In this document: positions 23,315-33,784 of the stretch, piece by piece
How positions within the stretch are numbered: the stretch's first letter is position 1
Layout of the letters: the number at the start of each line of letters is the position of its first letter
Source: Tubulanus polymorphus
Taxonomy: Eukaryota; Nemertea; Palaeonemertea; Tubulaniformes; Tubulanidae
DNA: 64,000 nucleotides
Direction of reading: 5' to 3'
Assembly: GCF_964204645.1 (NCBI RefSeq)
Contig: NC_134027.1
Location: forward strand, 17,966,485-18,030,484
The notes under the pieces: generated by a model
The model's input: only the letters and a program-made list of their open reading frames with translations
Databases searched by the model: none
What the model was told of the DNA's origin: nothing
Position numbers and translations under genes: made by a program

Positions 23315-23520
23315 ATGAGTGATAATAAGTGGATAATAACTGGATTATATAATGGCGCCTTACTATCAGTTGGAACTGTTGGTTATTCAATGGTATTAAA
23401 AAAAGTATTTAAAATGGGAAGTGTTAATGTTGATAGATTTGATATAAATGAAATTTTCAAAATTAACATTAGCAGTTACTTTATCTAATTTAACTATTGA
23501 TTATTTGGATATAAATACAT
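23315..23520 (+). pseudogene. 73-aa membrane protein, frameshifted (element B)
   Basis: The sequence matches 5739-5960 up to the FDINEI region, then loses frame near 23457 and has a short deletion that removes the last ten codons. The hydrophobic N-terminal segment is kept. It lies directly after the preceding gene with a TTAATAAATG junction. Confidence 0.6.
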
Positions 23521-23538
23521 AATTATTTTACTAAATAA

Positions 23539-23955
23539 ATGGCTTCTGCAGTTATAACTATTATAGGATCGGCAATTGTTAACGCTTTAGCATTTACTGG
23601 TGGTGGTTATTTATTCAAGCATATTGATGGTTCATTAACAGAACAAAAAAGACATAACTTAGCATTAGAGAAATATAATAAAGCAGCAGAAGAATGTAGA
23701 GAAAAGAGACAAAACTATATGGATTACATCAATAAAGAATTATATGACCAGAAGATTTCACATAGAGATTTTCAATCAGTTGATGATGCAATGAGTTTAT
23801 ATAACGCGGTAACCAAGAATGAAAAATCACATCTATACAAACCTAAATTATCAGATTATTATACCCCAAGTAAAGAACAACAGAAATATGAAATAATGTG
23901 GATTTTAGGTGGAACTGTTATTGTTATATTTGTAGCGTATAAGTTTACTAATTAG
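23539..23955 (+). CDS. Two-TM coiled-coil Polinton protein (138 aa), element B
   Basis: An intact homologue of 5985-6407, two codons shorter in the loop after KHID. It keeps the apolar N-terminus with the GGGY turn, the charged helix, the LSDYYTPSKEQQKYEIMW patch and the C-terminal membrane helix. It is one of the few undamaged genes of B. The upstream motif is TAATTATTTTACTAAATAAATG. Confidence 0.6.
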   Translation: MASAVITIIGSAIVNALAFTGGGYLFKHIDGSLTEQKRHNLALEKYNKAAEECREKRQNYMDYINKELYDQKISHRDFQSVDDAMSLYNAVTKNEKSHLYKPKLSDYYTPSKEQQKYEIMWILGGTVIVIFVAYKFTN

Positions 23956-23975
23956 TAATTTTTTTTGCTAAATAA

Positions 23976-24400
23976 ATGGATGATAATATTGATATTATTC
24001 CTCATGGTATAAATAAAACTAAATTAAAAATATATTTAGAAAAACAAATATTAGAATTTGAAAGTGACTTAAAGATAAAAAGGAAAAAATATTTAAAAAG
24101 TAAAATTATATATTATTTGATTATTAGTGGTTCGGTTACAATTAGTTCTGTAATAACATTTCTAGCAATATTTTCACCATTAACACCTTTGGCTATATCA
24201 ATTGGTGTGTTAGGATTAAGTTCAAGTGTTTTAACTGGTATAAGTCCAAAATTAAATATAAAAAGTAATAAAGAAAAAATTAAAACTAATATAAAAGAAA
24301 TTAATAAATTAAAGAATACACTAGATTATATAATAAGTTTAAATGGTCATATAACAGTTGAAGAATAAGATAAATTATTAAAAGAATTAATAAATTATTT
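23976..24400 (+). pseudogene. Membrane protein with coiled coils, early stop (element B)
   Basis: Homologue of 6428-6853. CAA has become TAA at 24366-24368, cutting the last ten or so codons, which can still be read to about 24400. The two central membrane segments are intact. A long T-run (24402-24423) follows and precedes the next ATG. Confidence 0.58.
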
Positions 24401-24428
24401 ATTTTTTTATTTTTTTTTTTTTTTATAA

Positions 24429-25724
24429 ATGGTAGATAGTTTTCCAAAAGCTTTCCAATATAATAAATCAATTAAATATAATATTCCAGCAGTAGATTTT
24501 AATAAAGATATTTCATATAGAAATGAAGTTTTAAATTCATTAATTGATTTATATATTTATGTTACTGAAAGCAATAATTTTCATGTTAAGATGGAAAATA
24601 TATTCAATGTTTATGAAATTAATTTTAAAAATTTAAATGAGGCAAAACAATGGTTATTAAAATCTAATATGAAGTATTGGCAGAACCAATTAAATTTTGC
24701 TGTTTATTGCGCTACAACAGGATGCGGAATAAGTTGGAATGATCATTTAAATAAACCAAGTTTACCATTGATGTTATCACTTTTTAGATTTCATACATAT
24801 TTTCAAATAAAATTAATATTAGATGAATTAGAATGTCCTTTACCAGGTTCAAAATTTTTCTAAGTTTTATAAAATATGTAATGAATTTAATATTAATTCA
24901 AATAAAGATTTTAGAGCAAAAATTGGAACAATGGGTGGATAAGGAATATTGTATACTAAAGAATTTCGAAAAATAATGACAAATTCAGATATAAGAACAC
25001 TAAATTGGAATGAATTACCAAAATATTATAATAATATACAACAACAAAACAATAATGGTTGGGTTAATTTCATTTTAGAAAATAGTGAAGGTTTTACTAA
25101 AGCTGGTATATAAAGAATAAATCAATCAATTAGAACTTATTTGATAGTATTTTAGGCGCGCAAGTTGAAACAAGATCCCCAATAATTGGAAATGATAACA
25201 CTTCATTCGATGCGCAGAAACAATTCAAAGTTTTATTTGAAGATTCCATTCATAATGATAAAAATAGATCGATTCCAGAAAACATTGTAAGATATCAAAA
25301 TTATTTAGATAAATCACATATTAGATCAAATTATTGTATAGGCCCTAATCTATTTATTATTTCTAATGATTTAGTATTAAAGATGGGAAACATAATTGGT
25401 TATAATAATCTAATTAAAACTGCAACAATAAATAATTCATTTGGATTAAATGATATAAATAAAAAGATTATCACTGCTCCAAAATTAATGGAAGGTGAAA
25501 AAAATAAAAAACATATTCAATCAACAGAAACTAAAACTAAGAATATTAAATTAAATAATGATTCTAAAATAAAAGATTACAATACGACAGAAAATATTAA
25601 AACTGATAATATTCAACATGATATAATTAAAACTGATAATGATAATAAATTCCATGAAAATACTAAATTAGCTTTAACTTGTACAGGAATTGTTATAGGA
25701 GGAATATTATATTTTAAATTTTAA
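24429..25724 (+). pseudogene. ~462-codon conserved protein, heavily damaged (element B)
   Basis: Homologue of 6877-8265. It is open to 24863 and contains NQLNFAVYCATTGCGISWND. After this, about 25 codons are missing at the point where the frame stops, and several further stops or frameshifts occur (near 24940, 25110 and 25150). The second half is open again from 25383 to the membrane-anchor end LALTCTGIVIGGILYFKF. Confidence 0.6.
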
Positions 25725-25740
25725 TTTTTTTATTATATGA

Positions 25741-26346
25741 ATGAATGTAGAAGGTGGGGAAGATTATGAAATGGAAGGCATGGGAAATAATGATGATGCC
25801 AATACTAACGATGATGATTATATGACTGCTGATACTAATATTGATAATGATAATGATATAACATATAATTCTAATTTAGCAGAAAGTGGTTCTAAAGCCC
25901 CATCAACTGAGGATTATATTAGAAGAACTAGATCGAGAATAAATCCTGAAAATGAAAATCAAGGTTTATCGAGTCGAGATTTAGAAAATAAAGAATTTGT
26001 ATATAAGTTCCAACGTGCATTTGAAAGATCTGGATATAATATAAATTACAGAGGTGCCAGATTTTTAGTAGAAGATTTAAAATATTTAGATGGTGAATAT
26101 TATTATAAATTGAAAGATGATTATTATATTAATATCACTAATCAAAGGACAAGACTACCTAAAATATTAGCGGAATCAACTTTGAGTGATTTAGGTCTAG
26201 ATAAAATTAAGAGAATAAGTATTAGTAATGAAATAACTGATGTTACACAAGAGAGAGATAATAATATAAGAGTATTTAGTCAAAGAATTGATGACTTATT
26301 TAAAATAATCGATGATAATCCAGAAACAGAAACAACTTTGAATTGA
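25741..26346 (+). pseudogene. N-terminal part of coiled-coil membrane-protein gene (element B)
   Basis: It matches the first ~200 codons of the 486-aa gene of C (49722-51182): acidic low-complexity start, then RSRINPENEN and a YYKLKDDYYI block. At ETETT the sequence jumps into the middle of the major capsid gene. The join lies at ACTT, shared by both parent sequences, so this is a microhomology deletion that removed the coiled coil and membrane part of this gene plus the front half of the capsid gene. Confidence 0.75.
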
Positions 26347-27094
26347 TAAATAATAATGCGCCTTTATATAAATATCCAATTCAAGAAGATATTATATTTG
26401 AAATAACATTTGCTCCTGTTAATGAAATTGTATTATCTAGCGTTGTTAAAGATATGGGTTATAAATTATCGATTGTATGTTTAGAATATGACACAGTAAC
26501 TGATGAAAATATTGCTAGCACAATTCAAACTCAATACAATCAAGGATTTTCATTATTATATGATTATATTGATAAATTTAAAACTGTAACTATTAATGCA
26601 AATGATGAAATAATTAATGAGAATATTAACTTCCCAAGAAGATCTATTAAAGGTATATTAATATTTTTTACCATTGCAACATATTCTAATGGTGCAATAA
26701 AGGTAGATAATTATTATAATCCTGAAATAACAAAAGTAGAAATAACTATCGAAGGAATAGCAAATAAAATATTTTGTCAAGGAATGAGAATGATAGATCA
26801 GTGGCCAGAAATTAGAAAACATTTTATGAATGAAAAAGTAAAATCATTTGAAAATTGTAATATTAATCAAATTGATTATTATACCGGCAATAAATATGCA
26901 TTATGGTTAGATTTTAGAACAACAGAGGATAATTCATTACATGGTTCTGGGAAAAAACTACAGAACACTAAAGATGGAATACAATTATTTATGAAAAAGA
27001 AAAAAGTAAGCTTAAATTTTAAAGTGCACATTTATATTATATCTGACGCATAATTAAATATTGTAAATTCACAATTAGATAGTATTCAATATTA
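26337..27094 (+). pseudogene. Major capsid protein, C-terminal half only (element B)
   Basis: It starts abruptly after the deletion at NNNAPLYKYPIQEDIIFEIT, equivalent to the middle of the element A capsid gene. The second jelly-roll follows, including YKLSIVCLEYDTVTDEN, the GILIFF block and the highly characteristic YALWLDFRTTEDNSLHGSG followed by KDGIQL. One stop occurs near 27051. Without the first jelly-roll it cannot form a capsomer. Confidence 0.8.
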
Positions 27095-27125
27095 GAAATA
27101 TAAAGTTAAAATTAACGATATATAA

Positions 27126-28259
27126 ATGGGTGGTAAAAAAACTCCTAATACTAAAGAACAATATTTAAGAAATTTATATTACAACCCTGAGAGTTCGGTT
27201 GCTTATTCTTCTACTAAAAATATATGGCGTCAAGTAAAACAAGATAAATTAGATAAGATAATCCCACAAAATTTAGTTAAATATAAAGATATAAATGAAT
27301 TTATATTAGAACAATCAACATACACAACACATAAAAAAAATTGTTAGAAAATATAAAACTCGTAAAACTATGGTAAGTTATGTAGATCAACAGTGGCAAG
27401 GAGATTTAATTGATATGAAAAATGTTAAGAAAGATAATGATGATTATTGGTGGATATTGAATATAATTGATATTTTTAGTCGTTATGTATTATGTTTCCC
27501 ACTTTATAGAAAAGATGCTGTACAAACATCAAATGTTTTAAGAAAATTTCTTTCGGATGATAAACTAAAACCAGAAAAAATACAATTTGATGATGGAAAA
27601 GAGTTTGATAATTCACTTGTTCATGAACTCTTAGATAATCATAATATTAAATATTTTTCAACAAAATCGGATAAAAAGCAGCAGTTGTTGAACGATTTAA
27701 TAGAACATTAAGAACAAGAATGTGGAAATATTTTACAGCAAATAGTACTTTTAAATGGATTGATGTTTTACCAAAATTGATAAAAGGTTATGATAATTCT
27801 TATCATTCTTCTATTGGAATGAAACCTATTGATGCTATAAAACCTGAAAATGCTGAAATTGTTTGGAATAATTTGTATGGGGCATTTCTTGTAGATGATT
27901 TTGGTGAACCTAAATTTAAAGTTGGTCAAAATGTTAGAATTTCTAAGTATAAAAAGATATTTGACAAAGGATACGATCGAAATTTTACTAGAGAAATATA
28001 TAAAATAAAAAAGGTTATAACAACAAAACCGTATGTCTATAAATTAGAAGATTTAGATGGTGAAGAAGTTGATGGCTACTTTTACGAAGAAGTATTGAGT
28101 TTAACTACTGAAAATCTAGAACATAAAATTGAATATAAAATTGAAAAAGTATTAAAAACAAAAATTATTAAAAGAAAATAATATTCTTTAGTAAAATGGG
28201 TTGGATGGCCAGATAAATTTAATGAATGGATATTATCAAGTAAAATTAAAAATATATAA
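27126..28259 (+). pseudogene. INT: Polinton integrase with chromodomain-like tail, element B
   Basis: DDE integrase that inserts element DNA. Start MGGKKTPNTKEQYLRNLYYN; the catalytic core has WQGDLIDM (first Asp), IQFDDGKEF (second Asp), and VVERFNR (Glu) after a lost base. A beta-rich FKVGQNVRISKYKK region and a chromodomain-like end (YSLVKWVGWPDKFNEWI) follow. Frameshifts near 27343 and 27680 and a stop near 28180 break it. The final stop is directly followed by the ATPase ATG (TAAATG), so the two genes form a tight pair. Confidence 0.92.
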
Positions 28260-28868
28260 ATGAATAAGGAATTATTCGTATTTGAGCCTCATAATATGTT
28301 AATTTCTGGTGTAACAAATTGTGGAAAACCTTATTTTATATTAAATTTATTAGAAACTGTTTATGAAAACTATTTTGATAATATAGTATTATTTTGTCCA
28401 ACATATGAATTTAATCAAACTTATGATAGAAATATTACTAGAAATAATAAATTTATTATATTAGATCCTAAAACAGTAAAAGAAAATTTAGATAATTGTA
28501 TTAAAATAGCGATTGATATTTATAAAGGATCAAATACATTATTCATTATAGATGATTGTGCTAATCTACATGATTCAAAAGTTAGAGAGAGTGAGTTATG
28601 CTATTTAGCTTTTTCTGGCAGACATTTTGGGATAACAACATGGGTTTTAAATCAAAAATATAATTCAATTGTTAAAGACTTTAGAGAAAACATTAGATTT
28701 CTAGTTTTATTCTACAATAAAGATAGAAAATCGATGAAAAATGCACTTGAGGAAAATGATATTATTCCACATGATTTACATAATGAATATATGGATAAGT
28801 TGAAAAATATTAAAAGATCAAAATTACTATTTAGATTACAACACCCATTTAAATATGAATTTATTTAA
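28260..28868 (+). CDS. FtsK/HerA-type DNA-packaging ATPase, element B, altered Walker A
   Basis: An open 202-codon gene of the A32-like packaging ATPase family, which pumps DNA into capsids. Walker A reads GVTNCGKPYF, with Pro where Thr/Ser is needed after Lys (element A has GKTHF). Walker B is TLFIIDDCANL. The arginine/sensor part AFSGRHFGITTWVLNQKY and the C-terminal helices are kept. The reading frame is intact but ATP hydrolysis is probably impaired. It immediately follows the integrase stop codon. Confidence 0.85.
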   Translation: MNKELFVFEPHNMLISGVTNCGKPYFILNLLETVYENYFDNIVLFCPTYEFNQTYDRNITRNNKFIILDPKTVKENLDNCIKIAIDIYKGSNTLFIIDDCANLHDSKVRESELCYLAFSGRHFGITTWVLNQKYNSIVKDFRENIRFLVLFYNKDRKSMKNALEENDIIPHDLHNEYMDKLKNIKRSKLLFRLQHPFKYEFI

Positions 28869-29060
28869 ATTCAACTAGCTTGTTAATCTAGTTGAATTCT
28901 AGTTACATTCTAGTTGAATTCTAGTTATTAGTAGTTGAAACAAAAATCAAATAGATTTAACAAGAAATAAACAAAAACAACAATATTTCAACTAGCTTGT
29001 TAATCTAGTTGAATTCTAGCCCTAGTTACATTCTAGTTGAATTCTAGTTGCAACATCACA
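28869..29060. repeat. Intergenic direct and inverted repeats (CTAGTTGAATTCTAG motif)
   Basis: Two copies of CAACTAGCTTGTTAATCTAG about 115 bases apart (28873 and 28989), each followed by GTTGAATTCTAG repeats; the word CTAGTTGAATTCTAG overlaps its own inverse (GAATTC centre). The equivalent gap in element C (47695-47985) has the same motif. It lies between ATPase and the next gene, so it could act as a transcription terminator or cruciform site; function unknown. Confidence 0.65.
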
Positions 29061-29081
29061 ACTAATTTTTTTGTTATATAA

Positions 29082-29687
29082 ATGGTAGGTGAAAAGAAAA
29101 TAAAATCTAAAAATGGTGATGTTCCAATTGAAAAAAACTTTAGATGATATAGGAATAACAGAAAACAAATTAATTCCAGATGATGGTGCTTTAAATAATG
29201 TTACAACAAATAATAATTATGAATATTATCTTTACTGTAAACATCAATTAGAAATATTAATAGCATCTGGAAAATGTAACAATTTTGTCGGTAAAAATTT
29301 AACTTATAATGAATTAGATACAATGAAATCAGATGAAATTATTAGATTATTTAAGATTCATGAAGCCGCGAGAACAGCTAGAATTAATGACGCGATATCA
29401 GAAAATGTAGTAAAAGGTTATAGTAAATTATGTAATTATATACTACCAATTGAAGATGAAAATAGATTATATTCCGATTTAAAAAATGATTATTTAGTTA
29501 TGACTGAATTAAATAAATGGATTGGATATTTATCATTTCAATTAGGTGGATTTATGACATTATTATCAACTGGGTTATAACATTTTCAAATATTGAAAGT
29601 AAAAATATTTCTATAATAAATGAGCGAGGTGGAAGAAGTGAAGGAATTAACTGTGAAGAAAAAACCGAGATCACAGAAACAAATTGA
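29082..29687 (+). pseudogene. ~200-codon conserved membrane-associated protein, element B
   Basis: Same family as 41551-42123 (A, intact, 190 aa) and 47067-47674 (C). ATG at 29082 follows TAATTTTTTTGTTATATAAATG; one extra A near 29134 shifts the frame and a missing base near 29573 ends it early. The core includes EYYLYCKHQLEILIASGKC, an ARINDAISENVVKGYSKLCN helix and an apolar tail (WIGYLSFQLGGFMTLLSTG) that could be membrane-embedded. The real 3' end at 29687 would overlap the next gene. Function unknown. Confidence 0.55.
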
Positions 29688-29988
29688 ATGGTCTCGGCAA
29701 TTAGGAAGTAAATCACAAGAATATAAAAAAGCTGTAAAAGAAAAAATAAGTAATAAAAATGTTAATAAAAATAGTGAAAATATTGTTATTTCTACTCCTT
29801 CTAATGATAGAATATTTGATAAATGTCTATATTTTACAGTTGGATTTGTAATTGTATTCATTTTGATTGGGTGTAATTGGTATAAGAAATCAAATAAAAT
29901 TCATGATATTAATAATTCTGAAACAACTGCTATCAAAAATGAAAATAATTCTGAAATTCCAAAATTGACAATTAAAAAAATGGATTAA
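29620..29988 (+). CDS. Single-TM Polinton protein (122 aa), element B
   Basis: Open frame starting MSEVEEVKELTVKKKPRSQK. A basic conserved motif QIEWSRQLGSKSQEYKKA precedes a membrane helix (about residues 69-88, LYFTVGFVIVFILIGCNWY), and the tail is polar. Homologues lie at 46778-47134 (C) and 41167-41550 (A, damaged). The WxRxLGxxSxExKKAK pattern followed by a TM is common in small Polinton proteins; I know no function. The start overlaps the end of the preceding gene in another frame. Confidence 0.6.
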   Translation: MSEVEEVKELTVKKKPRSQKQIEWSRQLGSKSQEYKKAVKEKISNKNVNKNSENIVISTPSNDRIFDKCLYFTVGFVIVFILIGCNWYKKSNKIHDINNSETTAIKNENNSEIPKLTIKKMD

Positions 29989-30032
29989 TATTTTAGAAAA
30001 AAAGCAAAAAAAAATAATTTTTTCTAATTAAT

Positions 30033-30110
30033 TGAATATCTCACTACTTTTGTCTATCTATGCGGAGCAATTAAATTGTCCAGATAAGTCATTTCGGATT
30101 CTAGATATTC
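30033..30110 (+). ncRNA. Conserved noncoding block with covarying end stem (element B)
   Basis: Non-coding block shared with A (42372-42450) and C (46658-46733, minus). Conserved inner words are TCTCACTACTTTT, GGAGCA and GTCCAGATAAGTCATTTCGG. It is bounded by TGAATATC and GATATTCA, an 8-bp inverted repeat; in A the same positions read TTGATATC and GATATCAA, so two pairs change together. A structured RNA or a DNA cruciform signal is inferred. Confidence 0.45.
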
Positions 30111-30139
30111 ATTATTTTTATTAATTTATTTTTTTAAAT

Positions 30140-30465
30140 TTAATCAACAATTTCTAAATCATGATGGCCATCTTCATTTTTTCCATGGTAGATTATTTTA
30201 AATCCTTCTAAATCTTTTAATTCCTCTGTACTCAATGAAACCCATTTATCAGGTAAAAATACTTTAAATTCTCGTGATGTACTAACATTACAGTAGCTTA
30301 AATTAGCTGATACTTTCTCTCCATATTTAGTTTTTATCTTTTCTAATTTCAATATTTTATGTTCAATTTCTTTTGTAACATCAACTAACTTTTTTATTTC
30401 AAATTGTTTTTTGCTGGTTTTATTCTGTTATTTATTGTTGCAAAGAATGCTTTTCTATCTCCCAT
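30140..30465 (-). pseudogene. Possible OB-fold protein at the right end of element B
   Basis: Homologue of 46300-46626 (C) and, more distantly, 4240-4593 (A). ATG at 30465 follows TTATAAATG next to the inverted repeat. A lost base near 30420 shifts the frame, after which the core KIKTKYGEKVSANLSYCNVS and the end NEDGHHDLEIVD read through to 30140. It is convergent with the rest of the B gene array. Confidence 0.55.
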
Positions 30466-30480
30466 TTATAAGGAAAACAA

Positions 30481-30550
30481 ATTACTTGTGGTGATGAGTG
30501 GTGTCTAGTCCTCTCGTCCTCTGGTATGAAAGCCCACTTTCCCAATTACT
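30481..30550 (-). repeat. Right terminal inverted repeat of element B (shortened)
   Basis: The inverse of the outer bases of the left end; the outer ~60 bases match almost perfectly (CCCAATTACT at the tip). The ~280 inner bases present at the left end are missing. GATATC (30551-30556) follows as target duplication. Confidence 0.92.
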
Positions 30551-30556
30551 GATATC

Positions 30557-31014
30557 ATCAAATTACTAGAAAGGGACAGCAGCGTTCGGTCATCCACGAA
30601 AAATACCTAAAATGCAGTCCTAGGGTTATGGAAAAACAGGACACGAAACATACAGAAAAATCCTTTGTTTGGTTGACTGAAATTATTATTGAACTCTTAA
30701 ATAGCGACATTCAGAGAAACAAAAACATAAGAATATAATCTCGCCCACCCGTTAAAAAACATGACGTAATGATAGGAGGCCATGTGTCATCTTTAATTGA
30801 AATCACATTATATTCATTCTCATGCGAGGATGGGTCTCCAAATTCATAGGATTAGGAGAATAATGGTTTGAATGATGAATACAACTGATAAAGCGCCAAT
30901 TTCACTGATTCTTGCATATAAATGCTCAAAGGCGCTTTACAGTAATCGAGTTAACAGGTGCGTTTTTAGGAGTCTTTTAAATTTGAATTCAAATCGGGTG
31001 TTCATGACGACTAT
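30557..31014. other. Host-like DNA after element B
   Basis: No gene recognised. The sequence continues the pre-insertion host sequence from 15363. Nothing with coding or RNA character could be supported. Confidence 0.3.
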
Positions 31015-31421
31015 AGGCGCTTTTACGAAACTGAATCTTTGTAAATCGATTTAAGTTTCACGTTTACGGCACGCGGTTTAGTGAATCCGATTTGGTAAAT
31101 CAACTCGTTTATGGACGCGGTTTAGTAAATTGATTTATTAAATCGACTAACTTGCTCGGCGAGCAAGTTAGTGGCGATTTAGTCAGTGAAATCCAACATG
31201 GCGTCCTCTTCGACCGTGGGTTAAAGACATCTATTGCAGACCATCATCTATCAATAATTCGGTCACCATTGACGCCCATTTTCTTTCGAATCGCGACCTT
31301 TAGATTGATAAATTGATTTGACTCATTTACGAAAAACGATTCGATTTACTAATCCTTACGTTTTCCAACATCGAATCGGATTTAGCTAAACCGAATCAGA
31401 TTCAATTTCGTAAAAGCGCCT
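31015..31421. mobile_element. MITE-like non-autonomous DNA transposon, 407 bp
   Basis: Terminal inverted repeats AGGCGCTTTTACGAAACTGA at 31015 and its inverse (GATTCAATTTCGTAAAAGCG, then CCT) ending 31421, with one mismatch in this stretch. TAT flanks both sides (31012-31014, 31422-31424), compatible with a TA or TAT target duplication. A 25-base near-palindrome (CTAACTTGCTCG-G-CGAGCAAGTTAG) sits in the middle at about 31149. No coding capacity. Confidence 0.75.
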
Positions 31422-31424
31422 TAT

Positions 31425-33784
31425 AATTGAGCATTCTAGGGCTGGAGCAAGAAACGTGTGGGATCGTCCGCCAAGGTATCGCTAAGGAGTCAGTCCGTGG
31501 TGGCTTTTGAAAGCGACGACCGCATATTAATGCATTGATTGAATGACATCTCAAAAGTCAGATTATATAAGATTAAACATGATATACGGATAGGTTCTTC
31601 CAATTAGGCCTATACTGGTAAAAATGAAATGACCCAATATGTGATATAAATGTTCAATCAAAAAGTAGAAAGTGAATCCGTAATTCAGGATGGTAGGCCT
31701 ATTGTTACAACATCAAACACTCAAATTCAATCCTTTGTTTAATTGGAAGCCAGTGTAGATGAGCAAGTATTGTGGTCCCTGATTTTAGTTATCGTAATAA
31801 TTCAAGCCACGCGATTTTGAACTGTTCAACAAGTTGGAGTTTGTGTAAAGATGAATGAGTTTGAAATGGAGTGGACTTCAGATAATACTGTTTGCATGCC
31901 TATGTCTATTACTTAATCTTTTTACTAATCATAGAAAATTGTGGTAAAATATTTGACTCGACGGTTGGTTTTAGATTGTATCTCTCCAAGCCAGAGGTAA
32001 TCACGGATATCGGACTACAAAAAAATTCCTTGTGTAAAGCTCAACTTTGTAAATTCCTGGAAAAGCTCGCCTCGGATATTTCAATAATGATTAAACATTA
32101 ATTTTCCCAACGAAAAACCTAAACAACCAATGTACGCTTGCTTTAAGTTTACCAATGCACTATCGTTGCTTTTTCTAGCTATTTGTACTGTTTGCCGCAA
32201 AAAGATTGCATCCTCTATTACAGGATTTAAGGATACAACTCTAAAACCAGTTAGTTTAAATTAACCATTATACAATATGATACATGACCAAATACACTGT
32301 TAATATGAAAAAGATCCAATATGTACACATTTCAAATCTCAAACCAAGTTTTATCATTAGAAAATAACGACACAACGTTCGATCGTTCACTAGAGATCAT
32401 CTTTTTGAATTTGTACACAGTGAATTTTCGTATCGTATTATGGTATTATCAATTCTCCGCATTTGAGTGTGACTATTCTACGAATACAAAGTTATTTTTG
32501 CAATGAAGTTTTAATTGTCATTTTAAATGTTAACTATCCACTGGTATGTAAACTTACTAACTTTTGGCAACTGACCTCAAATCGTGGAATGGGCTCAGGT
32601 AGCCTGCTGATCCACTCTTTATTAATACTACTAAAGAAATATTCAGTATAAGAAGTAAAAAGTATATTAAAGTACCATTTATCTTTATATCGCAATAATT
32701 TGTGTACGTATGATTGAAAAACGATATTCTATGGAGTCTCGTGTTACGTACTTATGATTATTGTGTATAAGATCAATAATTAGCAACCTTCCACGGATAC
32801 GAAGCGGCCTAAGTTTACATCCTACCATAATTTTCTCTAAACTCTCAGCATTATATCAAGATCGGTCTTAGAAAATATATGAAGGACGTGTTCACAGGTT
32901 AACGAGGCCAAAAATCTTCCTCAAAATTTCAAATTTTTACGAGCAAAGATAATATACTTCATGCTTTTGGTGCAGAAATAATGGATGTCCACAAATTGCA
33001 GATTGTGTTTTCAAAGTAAACGATCCGAGGGTGGAATTGTTTCGAATTCAGGGTTCTCCCATTTACTCTCCGGTATTTTACAATGTTTCAATAAGATACG
33101 TAAGTCGCACTTTTGTTGTGATACAGCTTTCTCTATTGGTCAGCGTTGTGATCACTTAAAATTACCCATAAGTTTGAATTCTCACTGAACTACTACATCC
33201 CTTATAACGAATATATATTTCATATGAGGCGATTAACTTTGATGATCTGCGGTCAGTGGACAGCAGTTACGAAACATTTAAAACTACTACATTATCTTCC
33301 ATCTATTCATTATTCATATATATGATATGATATGATATGATATGATATCTCCTTTAGTGTTCAGTTTAAACGTCTTGAACGCAAAAGTTTGACAAGTTTC
33401 GCATAATGGTACCGATACGCACGTTCACACTAGTGAAATGTGCACGTTACAGGCTAAAATGCGCACGTTACAATTACAAATCGAAACGTTGTTCGTTCAA
33501 AACCCGATGTGGAAATCTTTTGCATTTAGTGGGAAATTTCAAAGTTAGCTCGCTTCCTACAATAAAAATTGGACAAGACTTTTAAAACGACACATTTAAT
33601 AAGAGTAGTACTGACGAAGGATTCAGGCAATACCCCGTGTTATTTCTAAAAACATTTAACCGGTAATTAGACAGTACTGGTGTAGCTTGTACAGGTAAAA
33701 GAGTTGTTATATTTACGTTCAGACCGAATGAAATTATTTGATACGAGACACGACTAAGTTGTGTCCGAAACAGATAAATATAGC
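31425..33784. other. Host-like DNA, no gene recognised
   Basis: About 2.4 kb of mixed sequence with only short open frames (60-70 codons), none with a recognisable domain. It contains a pentanucleotide microsatellite at 33319-33349 (ATGAT repeats). I see nothing else I can support. Confidence 0.3.

Larger units (their letters stand above)
15370..30550 (+). mobile_element. Polinton element B, complete with target duplication
   Basis: Ends are AGTAATTGGGAAAGTGGGCT at 15370 and its inverse at 30550. GATATC lies immediately outside on both sides (15364-15369 and 30551-30556), the 6-bp target duplication expected of Polintons. All main genes are on the plus strand except the VLTF3-like gene and the OB-like end gene. 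The element is about 15.2 kb. The left inverted repeat is about 350 bp, while the right one is cut to about 70 bp. The polymerase carries an intein; the major capsid gene is truncated. Confidence 0.95.

Noticed and set aside
27126-28259. Integrase as a sign of an endogenous retrovirus
   Set aside because: There is no reverse transcriptase or LTR with it; it sits beside PolB, packaging ATPase and capsid genes and uses Polinton-type ends with 6-bp duplications.
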